In this document: in pieces, positions 43,555-54,601 of the stretch | Layout of the letters: each line of letters opens with the position of its first letter | Numbering within the stretch: position 1 is the stretch's first letter | Origin: Locusta migratoria | Taxonomy: Eukaryota > Arthropoda > Insecta > Orthoptera > Acrididae | Length of the DNA: 64,000 bases | Direction: 5' to 3' | Assembly (NCBI GenBank): GCA_026315105.1 | Contig: CM048750.1 | Coordinates: forward strand, 259,771,151 to 259,835,150 | The notes under the pieces: generated by a model | The model's database searches: none | Told to the model about the DNA's origin: nothing | Seen by the model: the letters and a program-made list of their open reading frames with translations, nothing else | Translations under genes and position numbers: made by a program

Positions 43555-44460
43555 GATTAATATTGTGTCCCGGAACCAGGTCTCGAACCTGGGACCTTTG
43601 CCTTTCACGGGTAAGCGCTCTACCACTGACCTTTCCCGACACGACTCACGGTGCTGCTCCACAACTTCAATTCTGCCAGTACTAAGCCTCCTACTTTCCA
43701 AACTTCACAGAAATTCTCCTGCGAAACTTGCAAGACTAGCTCTCCTGGAAGAAAGGATATGATGGTGACATGGCTTAACCACAGCCTAAGGGATGTTTCC
43801 ATAATGAAACTTTCACTCTTCAGCGGAGCTGATATGAAACTTTCTAGCATATTAAAATTGTGAGCTGGAACCAGGTCTCGAACCTGGGACCTTTGCCTTT
43901 CACGGGAAGGGGTTTTCTAACAACGAGCTATCCCGACACGACTCACGGTGCTGCTCCACAACTTCAATTCTGCCAGAACCTCGCCTCCTACTTTCCAAAC
44001 TTCACAGAAAATCTCCTGCGAAACGTGCAAGAGTAGTACTCCTGGAAGAAAGGATATGGTGGTGACATGGCTTAACCGCGGCCTAAGGGATGTTTCCATA
44101 ATGAAACTTTCACTCTTCAGCGGAGTGTGAGCTGATATGAAACTTCCTAGCATATTAAAATTGTGAGCCGGAACCGGGACTCGAACCTGGGACCTTTGCC
44201 TTTCACGGGCAAGCGCTCTGCCACTGAGCTATCCTGACACCACTCCGGTACCGCCCCACAACTTCACTTCCGCCAGTACCTCGCCTCCTACTTTCCAAAA
44301 CTTCCGTGAGTCGTGTCGGGATAGTTCAGTCGTGGAGCGCTTGCCCGCGAAAGGCAAAAGTACCAGTTTTGAGTCCCGGTTCCGGCACACACTTTTAATC
44401 TGCCAGGAAGTTTCATATCAGCGCACACTCCACTGCAGAGTGTAACTTTCATTCTGATAC
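43555..44460. repeat. Tandem array of tRNA-derived SINE (family 4), three minus copies and one plus copy
   Basis: The minus-strand tRNA-like heads (B box AGGTTCGAGACC or AGGTTCGAGTCC, CCGTGAAAGGCAAAGG, and GTAGAGCGCTT-like A box) recur at about 43573, 43868 and 44170, periods 295 and 303 bp. Between heads lies a conserved body (TTCACTCTTCAGCGG, GATATGAAACTT). At 44303-44460 the same family appears in plus orientation (GGATAGTTCAGTCGTGGAGCG, TCTGCCAGGAAGTTTCATAT, GCAGAGTGTAACTTTCATTC). Confidence 0.9.
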
Positions 44461-44886
44461 TTTGAATGTGTATATAAAATAATCTGATAGAAGAACGAAA
44501 CGAAAAATGATAGTTTAAAAACATTTTTTACTTTTTTTTACATTTGTTTTCACGACGAGCTATTTTCCGAAGGTTGACTAAACCAGTTAAAACATAGGAC
44601 ATGCCGCCACTGCTCTTAAATGAAACAGTTGGTATCGGGGGCCGAATTAAGCAGATTTCTTACGGGAACGTGTGGTCGCCTTGAGCCGGTAGAGAGCGCT
44701 GAAGAGTGCGCTGTTTACAAGCTCATCGCTAGCTCCTGGAGACATTATCTCCCGCACGGATCTCTAGCAGCTTGCATCGTTTCAGCACTGCAAAGCTAGC
44801 CAACATGCATTTCGTGCATGGGGCTGCACAACGAAATGGATTGGCTGCTCAAACGGTGTATATGAGCAATTCTAGGTAGGCAATAT
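44461..44886. other. No gene recognised
   Basis: Mixed-composition DNA without ORFs, tRNA boxes or repeat ends. Confidence 0.45.
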
Positions 44887-45099
44887 CCGGCCGCGGTGGC
44901 CGGCCGCGGTGGCCGAGGGGACTGAGGTGCTTCAGTCACAGTCTACATGGCCACTATGGTCGGGGGTTCGAATCCCCCCTCGGGCATGGATGTTTGTGCC
45001 GTCCTTAGTCTTAGTTAGTTCATAAGTAGTTTGTAAGTTTAGGGACTGATGACCCCGTAGTTGAGTCCCATAGGCTAAACAAACATTTGAACATTTGAT
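44887..45099 (+). repeat. SINE (family 1a) with duplicated 5' head
   Basis: The first bases are doubled (GGCCGCGGTGGCC followed at once by GGCCGCGGTGGCCGAGG). The rest is typical, with B box GGGGGTTCGAATCCCCCC and a tail ending AACATTTGAACATTTGA. No clear target duplication. Confidence 0.9.
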
Positions 45100-45194
45100 T
45101 CGACGGTCTTGATCGAGACTTATGCTTGAATGGATCGTCTTATGCTTCCAGGCATGGAGTTGGTATTTGAAAATATCACAGAAACCCTACCGTT

Positions 45195-45196
<2 letters not shown>

Positions 45197-45240
<44 letters not shown>
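45197..45240. repeat. Poly(A) tract
   Basis: About 44 uninterrupted A, directly preceding a minus-strand SINE. It may mark the end of a plus-strand retro-insertion or be a simple repeat. Confidence 0.85.
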
Positions 45241-45244
<4 letters not shown>

Positions 45245-45245
<1 letters not shown>

Positions 45246-45690
45246 TTATTGATAAATCTGAAGCATTGAATTAAAATTTGCGATGCGTTCAGCAATCGAA
45301 CCCGGACCTCCATTCTTACTAGGCAGACGTCTTGCCGCTGGACCACCGCATCACTAGCGATTAAGGCGCCTCGGAATAGTCTAATTACGATTTCCTTCAC
45401 GTCACAAACTTTAATTCAGCTTCTGTGTTCCATAGAACATTGCCACAACTGCCAAGGCTCTCCGTGCAGCGGAATAGCACCTCGGCAGTGGACATATTGG
45501 AACATTCCTCTTTAAGGTGATGTAACTATCAATGTAAATACAAATATACAATTCCTAAGACGGAATTTCGTCTAGAATATGTCAAAGACATTAATGATAA
45601 ATGTGAAGCATTGAATTAAAATTTGTGGTGCGAGCGGGAATCGAACCCAGCCCTCCATTCTTACTAGGCAGACGTCTTACCGTTTATTGA
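45245..45690 (-). repeat. Two copies of tRNA-derived SINE (family 5), 353 bp apart
   Basis: On minus, GCGGTGGTCCAGCGGCAAGACG (A-box region) and GGGTTCGATTGC (B box) belong to the copy at 45245-45352. The copy at 45597-45690 has GGGTTCGATTCCCGC. Both end in AAATTTTAATTCAATGCTTCA. The DNA between (about 245 bp) is unassigned, so this may be a tandem unit. Confidence 0.82.
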
Positions 45691-46569
45691 CAATATCGTT
45701 TTGCTTACTTTTTCTGTGGCCACAGATTTTCAACGAAATATACTTTACACTCATTAAGAATAACTGCTAGGTCGACTTTCAGAACTTTTATAGCATGGGT
45801 TCCAATAGTCTTTGACATGTGTAATTAGAACTGTGCTCTTGTTGTTATTCACATTTTATTCTCCTCTGTTATGCTTGCTCAACTGATGAGTAGTTGAATA
45901 TGATACAGTATGGTGTTTTCAGTGAAATTGTCTTGTGCTGTTATCAGCCAGCTTTAATTTTATTTAAAGTATTTTCCTTGTCTGTTGTAAAACCTTGAAA
46001 GTATTAATAATACCATTTAAGTAGTGATATTTTCACTGTTCCGTCCCGTTGTGTGGATGTTGGCTTTTACTTTTCTTTCTTATTGTGTGCATTAATTGAT
46101 TTTATTTTGTACTTTTTTGCGATTTATCCATGATGATGTTAGACCGAAACTAGTCGATTTTTAAGAATCTAATAAACAGCTGATGATTTTAAGCTGCATT
46201 TTATGAAGTATTTGACGGCTATTTAAAATCACCTAACCAAAATATGAGCAACTGAAGAGTTGGTTGGAAAGCTACGTCTGAACAATAAATGCTTAAACGC
46301 ATAAAAACGTAACAAGTGGTACACACAGAGAAACAACCAAAATTTGAAAATTTGCGGCCAGTTTTGTGTATGGTTACGCTGCATTTAAGGAAACGATTAA
46401 AACTTAGCAGTAAAAGTAACAGCCAACCAGTTGCAAATTAAAGTTTAATAAATCAATCTTCTTCAGAAGATACAGGGATCTATAGTGAATAAGAAAATAA
46501 TCTAGCTATGTACAACTGTATTAAATTCAAAGATTGTTTACCTATAAAATTACAACAAAATTTAGTCTA
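45691..46569. other. Unassigned DNA with a Penelope-type terminal-repeat-like word
   Basis: At 46129-46150 CATGATGA-T-GTTAGACC-GAAA followed by CTAGTCGA resembles the hammerhead-like cores of the fold-backs, with a reduced stem. Since Penelope RT/endonuclease relics follow at 47.2 kb, this may be terminal Penelope sequence. Nothing else was identified. Confidence 0.4.
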
Positions 46570-46580
46570 CAGGAAACAAG

Positions 46581-46780
46581 TTCAAATGTTCAAATGTTTG
46601 TACAAGTTATGGGACTTAACTACGGGGTCATCAGTCCCTAAGCTTACAAACTACTTATGAACTAGCTAAGACTAAAGACGGCACAAATATCCATGCCCGA
46701 GGGGGGATTCGAACCCCCGACCGTAGTGGCCGTGCTGACCGTGACTGGAGCGCCTCAGTCACCTCGGCCACCGCGGCCGG
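46581..46780 (-). repeat. Full-length SINE (family 1a) with 11 bp target duplication
   Basis: A complete minus copy from GCCGGCCGCGGTGGCC-type head to an ACATTTGAACATTTGAA tail. CAGGAAACAAG flanks it at 46570-46580 and 46781-46791. Confidence 0.95.
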
Positions 46781-46791
46781 CAGGAAACAAG

Positions 46792-47159
46792 TACTTACAT
46801 TTCATTATTATGTAGAAAAGTTACACTCGTCAATCTTTGTACACTTAATGTAGCCCTTTAGACAAAGGCACCTCAAACGTATAAAATGATAACATATGCT
46901 GTGTAACATAGCAGATTGCGCGGCGTGCTATCCGCCGACTGACCGTCTTGAGCAAGGCGTGGACGCCAGCTAAACACGACACGTGGCGCATGCGGCTAGT
47001 GACGATGCTACAGCGTCAGTAGTTAATACATGTTAATAACAAAATATAAAATAGGAAACCCACAGAAGCTTAAAATGAAATAAGAGAGAATTTTGAGGAA
47101 ATGACACCGCAAATGTTACCGTTGACTGCACACGAAATGGACCTGATCATTTAATACGT
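46792..47159. other. No gene recognised
   Basis: AT-rich DNA between the SINE and the Penelope fragment. Confidence 0.45.
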
Positions 47160-47800
47160 TACCATCTCTAGATTGTAAATGTTTAAAAATCTCCAACTCC
47201 TCCCAAAGATCGATCTTTCGGCCCTTGTCTTCTCTACGTAAAACCAAAGTGTCTTCTAGCTTTTTCGGTTATGGTTAGCAATAAAAAGGTGTTCAGCGAA
47301 TGTGGAGTTACGTATATTTTCTCCATTCTTTCCTAATAGATGTACTCTATATCTTACTTTCAATGCTCTGCCTGTTTGGCCAATAAAATAACAGGGACAG
47401 TCGTTACAGATTAGTTTATAAACGACGGAATTGGATAACTTGTCTTCAGTGATTCGGGCAGTATGTAGAAGGTGTTTCTTCAAACTGTTATTTGTAGAAA
47501 ATGAGACATTGCAATTGAAATTCTTTATTAGAAGACGTCTGATCCTATACGAAATGTTGCCTAAGAATGGAATGGAAATTAATTGTCTTTATTAATGCAA
47601 GAAAATGGAACATTGCCTAAAGTAGAACATTTCTGGGATGCTTTCTTACTGAGAATGTGATCTATCATGTGATGCTCGTACCCGTTGTTGTCAGCGATAG
47701 ATTTAATCACACTTAGTTCATTTTGTTGATTAGCAGGTGACAAAGGAGTGGTTGTAATACGATGTAAGGCCGAGTGAAAAAATGCTAATTTGTAAGCTTT
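47160..47800 (-). pseudogene. Penelope-like element fragment (RT C-terminus and GIY-YIG endonuclease)
   Basis: The upstream minus part (47550-47800) reads, in broken frames, KLAFFHSALHRITTTPLS, NELSVIKSIADNNGYEHH and MIDHILSKK. These form the region between RT and endonuclease in Penelope elements. The frame 47256-47483 then holds the GIY-YIG-type module (SNSVVYKLICNDCPCYFIGQ, then TGRALKVRYRVHL), with the expected tyrosine changed in the second half (YFIG). Stops and frameshifts show that it is dead. These elements use the endonuclease to open target DNA. Confidence 0.85.
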
Positions 47801-48499
47801 GGGATGCGTTCAATCAGCAGGTATGATGTTATCTGAAAAAGTTTTCTTACGAAATATATTGAAACAAAATGATCGACCAACGATCGAAATAGTTAGAACC
47901 AAAAATTAAGTTTGCCATTTTCGTTTTGAAGTTCCTTAGTAAAGCAAATTTTCTCATGAAACTCATTGAATGCATTGAAAAGTAAATCTAGCTCGTGATC
48001 AGTGCCGGACAGTATAGTACAACTTTATATAAAGGACAGTTTAAGATTTTGATTAAAACTTACATTAAACACTAGACCTTAAATGAAGCAGATGACATCT
48101 ACTGACATACTAATAATATTATTTTAAAATACTTAACATGAGAGAATGCTGTATTCTGTTGTTGATAAAAATTGCGAAGAAATGAGCAGATTTGTCTTTG
48201 TGTTGCCTGTAAAAAGTACGTTATATATACAATGCAATTTTTGTGCGCGATAACTTACAAATATTTTAAAGTACCTGTAAAATTTAAATTACTGGTGACT
48301 GACGCTAAACAGAATACGCAAATAACCAGTAGTCCAAAATTCAAAAATAGTCTGAAACACAACGAACATGGGCGAGCGCAGTCAGCGAAACGGACGACTG
48401 TTAAATTCTCAACTGGAACTGAAAAAGTGTGTCCGGAATTGAACCGGACGCGTGGTTTCAATAGAATTGTGCGTGCTGACTGCCCGAGACATTGCATCA
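47801..48499. other. Mostly unassigned; possible further Penelope decay
   Basis: Minus-strand traces up to about 48010 may continue the Penelope RT but are too eroded to assign. A GAACCGGACGCG-type word at 48440-48460 (minus GGTTCAATTCC-like B box) hints at a SINE head. Confidence 0.35.
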
Positions 48500-50040
48500 T
48501 GTCACTACATCTACATCGGATACTCTGCAAATCACATTTTAGTGCCTGGCAGAGGGTTCATCGAAACATCGTTATACAATTTTATCTCCCATTCCATTCT
48601 CGAAGAGCGCGCGGGAAGAATGAACACCTGAATCTCTCCGTTCGGGCTCTGATTTCTCGTATTTTGTTCTGATGATCATTTCTACCTATGTAAGTGGGAG
48701 TCAACAATATATTTTCGCATTCGGAGGAGAATGTTGCCGATTGTAATTTCGTAATTAGCCCACGCCGCAGCGAATAGCGCCGTTGTTGTAATGATTCCCA
48801 TCCCAGATCCTGTATCATTTCCGTAACGCTGTCTCTCCTGTATCGTGACACACTTCTCATTATTTAGAGTCAATTGCCCATTTTTACACCATACCGATAT
48901 CTTATTCAATTCGTTCTGCAGTTGGATTTGATCTTCAGATGATTATACTAGACGGTAAATGACGGCGTCATCTGCAAACAACCTAAGAGAGCTACTTAGA
49001 TTTTCCCCTAAATCGTTTATGTAAATAAGAAACAGCAGAGGACCAATAACACTACCCTGTGAAACGCCCGATATCACCTCTGTTTTAGTCGATGCCTTAC
49101 GATCGATTACTACGAACTGTGTCCTCTCTGAGAGGAAACCCCCTATCCAGTCGCAAATTTGGGCGATTTACCGTAACCACGCAATTTGATTAAAAGCCGT
49201 TTGTGAGGTACAGTGTCAAAAACCTTCAGGAAATCAAGGAATACGGCATCAATTTGCGAACCCTTGTCGATAGCACACATCACTTCGTGTGAGTAAAGAA
49301 CTAGTTGTGTTTCGCATGAACGATGTTTTCTAAATCTATGTTGACCTTGGGCCAATAGATCATTCTGTTCGAGATAATTCATAATATTTGAATATACGAT
49401 ATGTTTCAAAACCCTGCTGCAAATTGACGTCAATGAAATAGGCCTGTAGTTTAGTGGGTTACTCCTTCTGCCTTTCTTGAATATCGGTGTGACCTGTGCA
49501 ACTTCCCAATCTTTTGGTACAGATCCTTCTTTGAGAGAACAGTTGTATATGGCTGTTAGTTAAGGAGCTATCGCTTCAGCATAATAGAAATCTAATGGGT
49601 ATACAATCGAAACCAGAAGACTTGTTCTTGATAAGTGATTTTAGTTGTTTTACTACTCCGATGATATCTACTTCTACGTTACTCATTACGGCCTCTGTTC
49701 GTAATTCGAAATCGGGGATATTGATTTCGTCTTCATTGGTGAATGAGTTTCTAAAAGCTATGTTTAGTAACTCTGCTTTAGTAGCGCTGTCATCGGCAGG
49801 ATCGCCATTATTATCATGTAGTGAGGGTATTGTTTGTGTTTTGCCCCTAGCATATTTAACATATGACCAAAATCTCTTTGGGTTTTCAGTCAAATTTCGA
49901 GAAAGAGGTTCGTTGTGGTAAGTATTGTAGGCATCTCGCATTGAAGTCCTCGCTAAATATCGAGCACTAAATCCAGACACAGCTTTTTGGAATGCATCGT
50001 GCTGCTTACAAGTTGGAGTCATGACTTATTAGTCAAGTCC
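48500..50040 (-). pseudogene. CR1/Jockey-like LINE with internal deletion
   Basis: From the upstream side: YARGKTQTIPSLHD, IAFRNSFTNEDEINI and KQLKSLIKNKSSGFDCIP (start of RT). Then come LLAQGQHRFRKHRSCETQL, AVFLDFLKVFDTVPHKRLL, a frameshift and a LFADDAV block near 48965-48985. Near 48848 the NEKC region joins directly to the YRRDSVTEM 3' region, removing the segment from KRNPL to VQKR that other copies have. The 3' end is the CTACATCTACAT tail at 48504-48515. Same family as 41935-43110. Confidence 0.92.
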
Positions 50041-50189
50041 ATCGCCTCCCAATCTGTGAAGAGCTTTCGGACCACACAAATGAGAACGAGATGCTCCTTA
50101 AGGGGAACATAACCGGTGATTAGACTTGGGTCTACGGTTGTGATGTTTAGACTACGGTTCAGTCTTCACAATGGGCAGTAAAAGTTTCT
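50041..50189. other. LINE upstream remnant or flank
   Basis: The minus strand shows a TDWEAMDL-like trace immediately above the LINE frame, so the LINE probably extends a little further in a shifted frame. Confidence 0.35.
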
Positions 50190-50195
50190 CCAAGA

Positions 50196-50197
<2 letters not shown>

Positions 50198-50249
<52 letters not shown>
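50198..50249. repeat. Poly(A) tract
   Basis: About 52 A in a row, followed by GGAAAGGAAAAG. Likely length-unstable. Confidence 0.85.
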
Positions 50250-50251
<2 letters not shown>

Positions 50252-50357
50252 AAAGGAAAAGACTCGTCAGGTCTAATGTACTGTCAAAAGCCATGCTAGT
50301 TGTGGTTTTTCTTTCACTTTGTGTGATTAGTTCATTGTGAATTCGTGCCAAAGGACA

Positions 50358-51083
50358 TGTTGTGGCGTAAAGTCAGCTCTACACGCCAGACATAGAAGAA
50401 CGATCGTGTAGAAGGCAGCGATCGACCGAAAGACAATGGCAAGTAGGCGCCGCGCATCCTAGAGGGAATAACTGAAGAAACGCGTCCTCTACAAGCGGCT
50501 ATATCTAGGCCGACATACGTCTGGACGGCCCATCAGTTACTAGAGAGTTACTAGGTCAGTTACTATTCGGGAACCCGGCAGTTACTATTCAGGAATACGA
50601 CACTTACCAGTGAGCTACGAAGACAGTTACTAGGCAGCTACGACGACAGTACTAAGTTAGAACGCGGCTACGAACTTAGTAGCAACTAGGTCACAGCGCA
50701 GCCAGAATCATACGAACGACGCCACGAGAAGCAAGAAGAGAGAAGAAAAAGACTTATGTTCTAAAGTTGAATATCCTAAAAATTCAGTAAATAAAACTTG
50801 TATTATTTATCTGAATAGTTGTTACAGATTAAATCAATTCCTGCACCAGTCCCGTTTCTAACAACTAGACCGGGACGGCCGAGGGGACTGAGGCGCTTCA
50901 GTCACGGTCTGCACAGCCACTACGGTCGGGGGTTCGAATCCCCCCTCTGGCATAGATATTTGTGCCGTCCTTAGTTGTAGCTAGTTCATAAGTAGTTTGT
51001 AAGTTTAGGGACTGATGACCCCGTAGTTAAGTCCCATAGACTCTACAAACATTTGAACATTTTTAGACCGGGACGAGTAAACA
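50358..51083 (+). mobile_element. Putative LTR followed by primer-binding-site-like sequence
   Basis: Starts TGTTGTGGCG, contains repeated GTTACTA words (50530-50640) and an AATAAA (50790), and ends near GAGTAAACA. It is followed by AGAAAAGGTGACGAGGTCAC, similar to the TGGCGACGAGG-type primer sites of insect LTR elements and to the sequence at 60015-60035. No second LTR or coding region is visible, so this would be a fragment. It is split by a SINE (50878-51063). Confidence 0.45.
50878..51063 (+). repeat. SINE (family 1a) with 12 bp target duplication
   Basis: Starts GCCGAGGGGACTGAGG (head shortened by about 10 bp), B box GGGGGTTCGAATCCCCC, tail ending AAACATTTGAACATTT. TAGACCGGGACG flanks it at 50866-50877 and 51064-51075. 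Confidence 0.95.
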
Positions 51084-51255
51084 AGAAAAGGTGACGAGGT
51101 CACAACAGGACAAACTATTAATCTTTGGTGCTATTGAGACGTCCTGCGACGCTAACGAGAAAATGTGACGAGAAAACGTACTGAATTATAGCGAGACTTT
51201 TCATGGCTTTTGCATTAATATAGCATACCCTCACGTTCATGCCTGTTAGTGCGTG

Positions 51256-51458
51256 TGCCGCGGTGGAGTAGCCGAGCGGTCTAAAGCGTCTCGCTGCGGA
51301 GCGCGCGGTTCCTCGCCGTGGAGGTTCGAGTCCTCCCTGGGGCACGGGTGTGTGTGTTTGTCCGTAGGTTAGTTTACCTAGGTTTAAGTAGTTTGTAAGC
51401 TACGGACTGATGACCACGCAGTTTGGTCCGATAGATTTACAAACATTTGAACATTTTT
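51256..51458 (+). repeat. Full-length SINE (family 1b) with 12 bp target duplication
   Basis: Head TGCCGCGGTGGAGTAGCCGA, B box GGAGGTTCGAGTCCTCC, tail ending TACAAACATTTGAACATTTT. TGTTAGTGCGTG flanks it at 51244-51255 and 51459-51470. It is almost identical to the copy at 14993-15195. Confidence 0.95.
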
Positions 51459-51549
51459 TGTTAGTGCGTGACTCTTGCATAAAAAGCGAAATCACTGCGC
51501 ACCCTCATCCTCGTTACTCTACAGACGTAGCCCCTAAGGCCATTCCTAT

Positions 51550-51740
51550 TTCCGTAGCCGGAAACCGTGCAGCAAGGACGAAGATTTGATAGACGAGATA
51601 GAGGAAAATTTGCATAAGTGTTTCGTGTGATCAAGCAAGAGGCATACCAAAGCTGCTTCTGGATATGGAGACAGCGTATGGAGCGGTGTATCTGTTGCGG
51701 AAGAGGCTATTTCGAAAGAGGCTATGCACAATAAGTAAAA
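51550..51740 (-). repeat. Dispersed repeat shared with 58340-58510
   Basis: On minus, TTGTGCATAGCCTCTTTCG, CGCAACAGATACACCGCTCC and AAATTTTCCTCTATCTCGTC match in order TTGTGCATGGTTTCCTTCG, CACAAACGATACCGGGCTCC and GAATTTTCCTTTATCTTGT on the plus strand at 58350-58490. The class is unknown. Confidence 0.7.
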
Positions 51741-51930
51741 GGTAAGTGGAGAAAAATTTTGTGGCAGAATCCCGGAATTTTTGTGAACAGAGCCTGCACG
51801 TATTTGACACGCAACCCACATAGCAGTCTGATGCGGCAGGAAGGATAACTCCCAGGCGCACAGCCACCTCTGAAGGCGAAAACTATACCCCAGCCGCTGA
51901 AACATTGCACTTGAGGTTTCGCGTTACGGC

Positions 51931-53211
51931 ACAGAATAAGGAGTATACAGAAAGGAAACTCCCGCTGCAGTCTGTCGTTCAAAATTTAGTGCGCATGCAC
52001 TGAATCGGCCATCTTGAAAAGCAGTAAACGTGTGATCACTTCCTATGTGGCGCGGTAATGCGCCGTCTTTGTTTGTTAATTCTGTATTTTAACTGTCTGA
52101 ATCGCATAAAAGTAAGCAAGTATTTGGTACAGTGAAAAGAAAGAACTGTGTGTCAGTAGTTCGAGCTGTTCCGTTTTTATTATGAGCAGCAATAAAAGAA
52201 AAGGCGGCCGATGGTGTTCAGCACCTAATTGCCGCAATAATTCGAATACAAATAAGGATATAAGTTTCTTCACCTTCCCAAAAGATGCTGAGCAGTAAGT
52301 GAACGTCGCTAGATGTGTAGTGAAAGTTAAATGTTATCAGTTTCGAATGAGAGTAATGTGTGCGTAATTATTAAAAGTAGCCTTGCTTCTTCTCTTGACG
52401 ATAACTCTCGCTGTTGCTGTTGCTGCAGTAGTTCAACAGCATTGAAATGTTGAAGTACATTTACATTTTATAAGTTTAACGTTGCAGGGAATAATATAAA
52501 ATAAATGACAAAGAGTAGTGCGTAAGTAGGCAGGTAAAATTTTACTTACGGCATTGGAGGCGTAGTGTGCTAATGTTGGCAACGAATGCTCTTCGGATAC
52601 TCAAACAAATAGATTAAGGGGAATAATTATTTTATGCTGGTCCTGCTCTGTTGTTGACAGATTCCTCTATATGCCCTTCTCCGATCACTAAATTAATGAT
52701 ACTCCTAAAGCAAATACAACTTTTATATATGCCCAGACGTCATTAGTTCTGTGTAATCACGTTGTACTGCTAAGTCTGACTCAATATTTTGTGCGAATTT
52801 ATTCGTGTCAAATAAAACCTGGCAGTTATAAAGTCACTTTCTTGTTTATAACTAATTTCCCACACATAACTCGGCGTTATTTGGAATTTTTCTAGAGATA
52901 AGCACCAAATAAAACGATCATCGATTCCACTGGACATTTTCGTAGTTGTATTAAAATTTAGGCCTATTTTTTTTTCGTTGGATTACAATTAGGTGCAAGA
53001 AGATGGCGCAAAATAGATGAAAGCCGTTTCCTTTCGTAAAAGTCGGTGAGATTAGCTGCAGTTCCTAAAAAGTCCATTTCCAGCCAAAGTACTATGTGGC
53101 TATAGTTCCGCGTTTACTGCTTTTCAATATGGCATCGAGCGCAATGCTTGGCCACATACAGATCAAAGGCGCCGCCCCCAGCTTTCCCTTCTGTATGCTC
53201 CCTATTCTGTG
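51931..53211 (+). mobile_element. P-element-like transposon, non-autonomous, with 8 bp target duplication
   Basis: The ends ACAGAATAAGGAGTATACAG (left) and CACAGAATAGGGAGCATACAG (right, reversed) start inverted repeats of over 100 bp. These also share AAAGCAGTAAACG next to a GGCCAT/GCCATAT word. GTTACGGC occurs just outside both ends (51923-51930 and 53212-53219), matching the 8 bp duplications of P elements. The interior has a THAP-domain first exon (52182-52294) but no remaining transposase body. The superfamily assignment combines THAP, CA ends and 8 bp; it is inference. Confidence 0.8.
52182..52294 (+). CDS. THAP zinc-finger first exon of a P-like transposase remnant
   Basis: ATG at 52182 opens a 37-codon frame: a basic start (SSNKRKGGRW), then CSAPNC (the first Cys pair of the C2CH THAP finger) and SFFTFPKDAEQ. 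It ends at a GTAAGT splice donor (52295). THAP domains bind the transposon ends in P-element transposases. The remaining Cys/His ligands would be in the next exon, which I do not find within the element. It may still be spliced to a downstream sequence, but most likely it is a relic of an internally deleted element. Confidence 0.72.
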
Positions 53212-53219
53212 GTTACGGC

Positions 53220-53555
53220 GAGTTAAGTTGCCTATACTGCTTTAGCGACGTTGCAACACTAGCCTCTAAACACACAGCAGACGAAACGGTTTTCAGTTGC
53301 ACCTCGTAAATGTAAGCTATTGAGCAATAAAAGTGTATATAATAATTCGTTCTTGAGCAGCAATTAATTAATGGCATATTAATGAAGACCAGAGCACAAC
53401 AATGTACACGCTTTCAATAACGGAGCAAAGCAATATAGGAAATAAGCATTGGATCACGACAGATACGAAATAAACAATAATCAAGATAGTAACTTCTCTC
53501 TCTGCGTTTCATAATCAATGATTTTCACTCACCAATTTACGGCGACAATGGTACA
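53220..53555. other. No gene recognised
   Basis: AT-rich spacer between the P-like element and the transposase relic. Confidence 0.45.
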
Positions 53556-53559
53556 ATTA

Positions 53560-54060
53560 CATCCAGCTCCCCATCTTCACTGTTGTCGTCGCTGCCAAAA
53601 TCGTCGTCTTCACCAAGACAAATCATTAACTGTTCATGGTCCCTTCCATTGTTTGCGCTGACGGAATCAGTTTTTTAACGTGCTCGACGCTTTTTTTCCC
53701 AAGATGCAGCCTCCACATTGGCAACAGCTTCATGCAACAGATTTTCCATCTCTGTTATTGTGAAAGACTTATTGTTCCTTAAGTAATTCTTCACGTCACT
53801 TCATACCAATTTTATAGGGTTAAAACGGCAGTGAAATGGGGGCAGATATATGTCATTGTGATGCTGCTCCTTTGCGATTTCGTCTACTGCATAAGTTGGT
53901 CTAATAGGCTTATTATGTTCCACGAGCGACTATAGAAGAAGTTTTGACATTGACATATCTGCAGCAATATTTCTTTCTTGTAACCACTGCACCATAACTT
54001 CTTTCCGATCGTTTGAAACGAGAATGAACTTCCAGCTCAGAGCAAAGCTTCGAAGTTTTT
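53560..54060 (-). pseudogene. C-terminal relic of a Tc1/mariner-type (DDE_3) transposase
   Basis: Minus-strand reading with several stops: WLQERNIAADMSMSKLLL, SLVEHNKPIRPTYAVDEIA, then LPPFHCRFNPIKLV followed by a stop where W-x-x-VK is expected. VKNYLRNNKSFTITEMENLL, a W-E-K trace and a Glu/Asp-rich C-terminus come next. The order and the P-P-x-H-C-x-x-N-P-I motif fit DDE_3 transposases. The catalytic Glu of NPIE is Lys here, so activity was lost even apart from the stops. Confidence 0.78.
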
Positions 54061-54601
54061 ATTCATACGAAATTGAGAACTTACTCAGAAAACGTCACCA
54101 GACAAACGTCTTTTCGGTGACATTATCCAATTACTTGAACTCAGAAAGTCAAGTTAAACCACTCACAGTAAAAAAAATCGCAGCGAAAAAAGCACACACA
54201 ACATAAACACCATACACAACTTTGTTTACGGTAGAACTGAACAAAGCCGGCAACGCAGGCACGTTGACGTCACGGCACGTGACCACTGGAAGTGTTTAGC
54301 GCGCTGTGATTGGATGGTTTCTACCGACTAGCGCCTCGCGCTTCTTGCTCTTCACTTGTCATTTGTAAACGTCAAGTGCAAAGTTTCAGCGGCCCGGGTA
54401 GACGGAAATCCGCAGCGGCTTCCAACAGTAGGAGGTTCGTCTACACTCTACAGCGTTTCGATAATGCTTCAAACGCGACTGGCGCGTGCGAACCGGCTAT
54501 GGGACGCCAAGGGACACCCGCCATCACGGGAGACACCCGCAACGGGCGCGAACCGACAGCAAACCACCTCAAGTCGAAATACAGTGGTCAAAACAATTAG
54601 A
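54061..54601. other. No gene recognised; GC-rich segment
   Basis: 54240-54600 is markedly GC-rich for this window, with overlapping ORFs lacking any family signature. Confidence 0.4.

Noticed and set aside
43620..44153. Repeated 60-78 codon ORFs as a tandem gene family
   Set aside because: Their similarity comes from the tandem SINE units, and the frames run through tRNA-like boxes.
45176..45400. ORF encoding a poly-Phe membrane protein
   Set aside because: The phenylalanine run is the translation of a poly(A)/(T) tract.
46440..46490. Hammerhead-like core around CTTCTGAAGAAGATTG (minus)
   Set aside because: There is no stem II or GAAA at the right distance.
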